Source of the DNA: Hydnum rufescens UP504 | Lineage: Eukaryota; Basidiomycota; Agaricomycetes; Cantharellales; Hydnaceae | Assembly: GCA_014904985.1 (NCBI GenBank) | Contig: MU128922.1 | Span: 381,104-445,103 of the forward strand | Reading direction: 5' to 3' | Length of the DNA: 64,000 nt | Shown: in pieces, positions 60,375 to 64,000 of the stretch | Layout of the letters: each line of letters starts with the position of its first letter | How positions within the stretch are numbered: the first letter of the stretch is position 1 | Position numbers and translations under genes: made by a program | The notes under the pieces: generated by a model | The model's database searches: none | What the model was told of the DNA's origin: nothing | What the model saw: only the letters and a program-made list of their open reading frames with translations

Positions 60375-60975
60375 ATAGAAACAAGTTGTATATTCAGTCT
60401 TCAACATCCAATGTTCCCCCCTCTCACTGCACAAGGCCTATGCATTGGAATTGGCTGATTTTTTGATGATCATTGCCTGAATGTATTGAAATGATGTGCA
60501 AAATTTCAGCTTGATCCATCCAGTGGTCACCTTGGTCAGTCACCTAAGCCTACCCAATTAGGTACCATTCCCAGGGCAGATAATGGACCTAACATGGTCC
60601 CACAGTATTACAGCTGATTTTGGTCTTTTATGGCCTCCACTTCAAAAACTCTGCTGGACCAGAATTGGCTGAAATTGACCGAAATTGACCGAGGGTCAAA
60701 ACTTAGACTTGCAGGACCCCTCAGCAGGTCACTGGGCTATACAGGCTTATAAATGACAACAATTATTTATAATTATGTATTCATTATTATATACATACCC
60801 CTCTGGTGTGTTTTGTTTATTATTTATTTATTTACTTATTATTATTATATTCTACATATGCTCCCCCTCATCCGCATATATTTATTCAATAATTACATAA
60901 TTACAATTATCGAATGGATATTATATTCATATCAGTACTGAAAATGCTTGATATATGCGAAAAAAGAGAAACTCA

Positions 60976-62480
60976 CCAGGCCAAACTCCCCCCAAAGTAC
61001 AGGGGAGGTGCACCAGGTACCATTCCACACATCTTGATTAACACTCCTGAGATTACCACACACCTGCTGCAGCAGGTGTGTGGTACTTTGTTTTATCCGT
61101 TGTCAGGTACTGTACAGTGTTCGGGGCAGGGTGGGGCATTTGAATGGGGTCTTGGGCGGCTGCGCACGTCAGTAATTTAAACTGGGCCTGGCCCGGGCTC
61201 GCGCTGGGTGTGTTTTTGCACCAGGAGGGGTGATCTAGAATAACAAGTAACACTTTAGTAAAGAGAGCACCAAAAGAGCAGCCTCTGCTGCTCTTTTGGT
61301 GCCATTGGACCTATATTTAGTGAGAACTCACCTGAGATTACCACACACCCGCTGCAGCGGGTGTGTGGTACCATTGTTAGATCATCGTCGCGTACCGCAA
61401 TCCGGACGTTCGAGGGCTGGGGCTGCAGTTGGGTCTTGGGCGGCTGTGTAGCGGTATTTCATATGGGGCCTTGTCCGTATTCTTACCGGGCATGTTTTCA
61501 TGTACAGTAGCCTAGAATAATAAATAAAATAATACGTCGTTAGTAAAAAAAAGAAACCCGGGGCAGCACTGAGAGGGCAGCTTCTACTGCACTTTTGGTG
61601 CTATTGTACGTATCTCGAGTAGAAACTCACCTGATATTACCACACACCCGCCGGAGCGGGCATGTGGTACTAAGTTTCCCCCATCATCGCGTAGTGCATG
61701 GATTGTTCAGGGATTGGGCACTCGGGGTCTGGTGCGGCTGCGCACGTCCATACTTCGTGCGGGGCTTCATCGTGTTCTCGTCCGGCAGGTTTTCGTGAAG
61801 GGAGGAGGCCTACAGTAACAAATAATATATTAGAAGGCGACACCAGGCCAAAAGAGCAGCTCCTGCTCTTTTGGCACCATTGTGCCTATATTTATTGAGA
61901 ACTCACCTGAGAGTACCACACACCCGCCAAAGCGGGTGTGCGGTACCATGTTTCACTTCTTGTTGCGTAACATGCGGGGGTTCGGGACTACGCTCTCGGG
62001 TTCAATTTTTGACAGCCGCATGTCATTATTTCATCCGGGACTTCGTTCGCAATCTCATTGGGCAGGCGGAAAGGGGAGCTAGAATAGCGAATAAGAGGAT
62101 TATTAAAAAAAAAGAAGGGACAGTGCCAAAAGAGCAGCATATGCTGCTCTTTTGGCACCACAGTACATGGTGTAATAGAGAACTCACCCGATATAACTAC
62201 ACACCCGCCGAAGCGGGTGTGTAGTGTTGTACGTTACCCATTGTCGTGTGTTCGGGGGCTGTGCACGCGTGCGGGCTCTTGCAGGTACCGTGGTACGCGT
62301 TAATCTCCACATGCTTCTTGCCAGCTTTGGTATGCCTCGTTATTCGGGCGAGAGGCAATACCTAGAATGGAAATACCATACATGTTAGTGAGAATGTCAA
62401 AGGAGCGCAAAAAGGGCAGCTTATGCTGCCCTTTTTGCCTGGCTGTATCTACTGCACACTTAGCTTATATGACCACACAC
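60976..62480 (-). ncRNA. left arm of foldback element 2: hairpin-bearing introns (minus strand)
   Basis: Introns on the minus strand fit at 61331-61235, 61630-61512, 61906-61810, 62187-62089 and about 62467-62362 (97-119 nt). The first four start GTGAGT; the last has a decayed 5' site. One more 5' site (GTGAGT) is at 60976, the outer end. Hairpin B: 61267-61303, about 61570-61600 (worn), 61850-61878, 62123-62159, 62406-62438. Hairpin A: 61056-61083, 61340-61369, 61640-61667, 61917-61943, 62197-62224, 62472-62499. In several copies hairpin B is built on CCAAAAGAGCAGC instead of CGCAAAAAGAGCAGC, with the opposite side changed to match. Confidence 0.65.
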
Positions 62481-62989
62481 CCGCCACAGCGGGTGTGTAA
62501 TCCTGTTTTCCTGTTTCGGTCTTGTGGGTGAGCATTTATACCACAGACACCTGAGGTAAGCATCAAACAAACTGCTCAACGCCAGCGATCGCCGGTCTCA
62601 AAAAAGCGCCCAAGTATGGGCACTACAAGGCTTATATAAATGAATAATAGATACCTGCACATAAAATAATACTAAATAATAAATATTTTTCTAATAAAAG
62701 GAGGGATAGTGAGTCATATTTCACCAAGGCACTATATGACAAGAATGCAATGCGGATTGAGGGACTCCTCTGCATCAGAATTGGCCCATATTTTAATATG
62801 TTGGTGGTATGTATATGTAGCACACGGCCGATAAAAAAAATAGGACGTTCGGGTGATTTTTAAATTTCTCACACCTACGTACTTGGCGCTTTTTCGAGAC
62901 TGGCAATCGCCGGCGTTGATCTCTTCAGATCTACCGAGGCCACCAAGCACGAGACGGTGCCACATACCCGCCGGGCGTGGTTGTGTGGC

Positions 62990-63960
62990 ACTATTAGGTG
63001 AGTTTTTCATCTGGGGTGTATGGTGACGCCAAAAGAGCAGCAACAGCTGCTCTTTTGGCATTGCTTGTGTTGTTTTTTTACTAACAAATTCGTTATTCTA
63101 GATCCTTTCTCCCTCTGCGAAACCCCAGCCGAATTATCCACAGATGAGGCCCAGGGCGAAATACGGGGGCGCACGCAGCCACCCAGGACTCCAACCCTCG
63201 TGTATCCTCAACCCCCACAACGACGAATCAAGTACGGTGCTGCACACCTGCTTCGGCGGGTGTGTGGCAATCTTGAGTCAGTTTTTTTTTAAATTACGGG
63301 GTGTATTACGACGCCAAAAGAGCAGCTGGTGCTGCTCTTTTGGCGTCGCTTATGTTATTTTTTTTTACTGACATATTACTTAGTCTAGGTCCTTTCTCCC
63401 TCCGTGAAACCGACCCGAAGAACGCACAGACAGCATCCACCACGAAATATGGGAGCGCACAGCCGCCCAAGACCCCAACTCGCACCCTATATGACAACAA
63501 AACAAGTACGGCGCCACACACCCGCCGAAGCGGGTGTGTGGCAATATTAGGTGAGCTGTTTGATTACAGGGAGTACGATGACGCCAAAAGAGCAGCACCA
63601 GCTGCTCTTTTGGTGTTGCCTTCAAATTTTTTTTGGTTTTACTAACGTATGATTATTCTAGGGACCTCCACTACATGATACCCGACCCAACAAATGCACA
63701 GGCCAGGCTCAGGGCCAAACACGGGAGTGTGCAGCCCCCCAGACCACCCGACCCTCAAGTATCCGCAACCTACACGACAACGAATCAAATACGGTGCCAG
63801 ACACCCGCTTCGGCAGGTGTTTGGCACGATGAGGTGAGTTGTTTCATTACGCAGTGTACCACAATGCCAAAAGAGCAGCACTAGCTGCTCTTTTGGCGTT
63901 GTTCATGGTATTTTTTTTACTAACATATTATTATTCTAGGTTCTTTCTCCCTCCACCAAA
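62990..63960 (+). ncRNA. right arm of foldback element 2: hairpin-bearing introns (plus strand)
   Basis: Introns at 62999-63101, 63277-63388, 63551-63661 and 63834-63939, all with hairpin B (GCCAAAAGAGCAGC type), a run of T, ACTAAC or ACTGAC, and ATTCTAG or GTCTAG. Segments between (63102-63276, 63389-63550, 63662-63833) are 162-175 nt, start with CCTTTCTCCCTC or CCTCCAC-like sequence and end in hairpin A. Lengths are not a constant frame. Confidence 0.65.
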
Positions 63961-64000
63961 CCCGACAAGGCCGAAATACGGGCGCGCATGCAGCCACTCA

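Larger units (their letters stand above)
60525..64000. mobile_element. foldback element 2, truncated by the window end
   Basis: The left end (GTCACCTTGGTCAGTCACC, AATTAGGTACCATTCCCAG, GGGCAGATAATGG, then GGCCGAAAT-like degraded words) is the direct counterpart of the right end of element 1 read in reverse. A left arm on the minus strand runs to about 62480. The centre (62577-62920) has the AACGCC...CGATCGCCGG and CAATCGCCGGCGTTG inverted pair. A right arm on the plus strand runs off the window. Confidence 0.7.

Noticed and set aside
1..64000. tRNA or rRNA genes
   Set aside because: I looked for cloverleaf-like stretches and rRNA words by eye and saw none; this is a weak negative without a covariance search.

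Overview
The window is nuclear DNA of a filamentous basidiomycete, most likely an Agaricomycete. The evidence is genes split by 40-70 nt GT-AG introns with CTRAY branch sites, an expanded family of P-loop GTPases with TKxD motifs, a fungal HNH_2-type nuclease relic, a basidiomycete-style LTR-element Gag with a Gly-Pro-Pro tract, and a TE-borne Ulp1-like protease. All family assignments come from motifs read by eye; no search was run.

Layout. 1-11.1 kb is the conserved, CpG-containing part: a BMT2-like rRNA methyltransferase (+), a DUG3-like glutamine amidotransferase (-), VTC1 (+), and two divergent P-loop GTPase genes (B on -, A on +). BMT2, DUG3 and GTPase B carry single-base frameshifts, and error-rich partial copies of VTC1 and of the DUG3 3' end lie beside them, so base quality here is suspect. 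At 11.1 kb a third GTPase copy (C) begins. Directly after its RFRILM block it enters about 5.9 kb of tandem introns, each separated from the next by (almost always) exactly 3 nt. It leaves the array near 17.08 kb and resumes with a GTPase-like HDS...GFExGG segment. The inner 2.7 kb is a homogenised 76-bp satellite (73-nt intron plus 3-nt microexon) in which the intron body is nearly invariant but the first two bases of the triplet are hypervariable. This is the most unusual object in the window.

17-29 kb is CpG-poor, gene-poor and TE-like, with degenerate coding pieces and minisatellites. 29.3-35.3 kb is an indel-riddled second copy of 37.2-42.2 kb, preceded by a near-identical duplicate (27.84-29.3 = 35.75-37.2 kb). 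38.7-48.0 kb is a nest. A minus-strand TE gene with a Ulp1-like protease domain is split by a Gag-bearing LTR element (LTRs at 38,696 and 47,433). That element holds a 4.6-kb foldback element (about 42.24-46.81 kb) built of two divergent arrays of intron-like units. Each unit has one hairpin just before its 5' splice site and a second inside the intron, and both stems show compensatory changes. A second member of this family starts near 60.5 kb and runs off the window end. Between them are a small one-helix membrane protein, two copies of a TIR element rich in AGGTTTAAACCT palindromes, the HNH relic and a frameshifted Tc1/mariner element with about 210-bp TIRs and TA target duplication.

Common thread: two sequence-unrelated families of tandem intron arrays occur in one 64-kb window, one made of microexons inside a GTPase gene and one of hairpins inside a foldback transposon. 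This suggests a genome in which tandem amplification of whole spliceosomal introns is tolerated or used.
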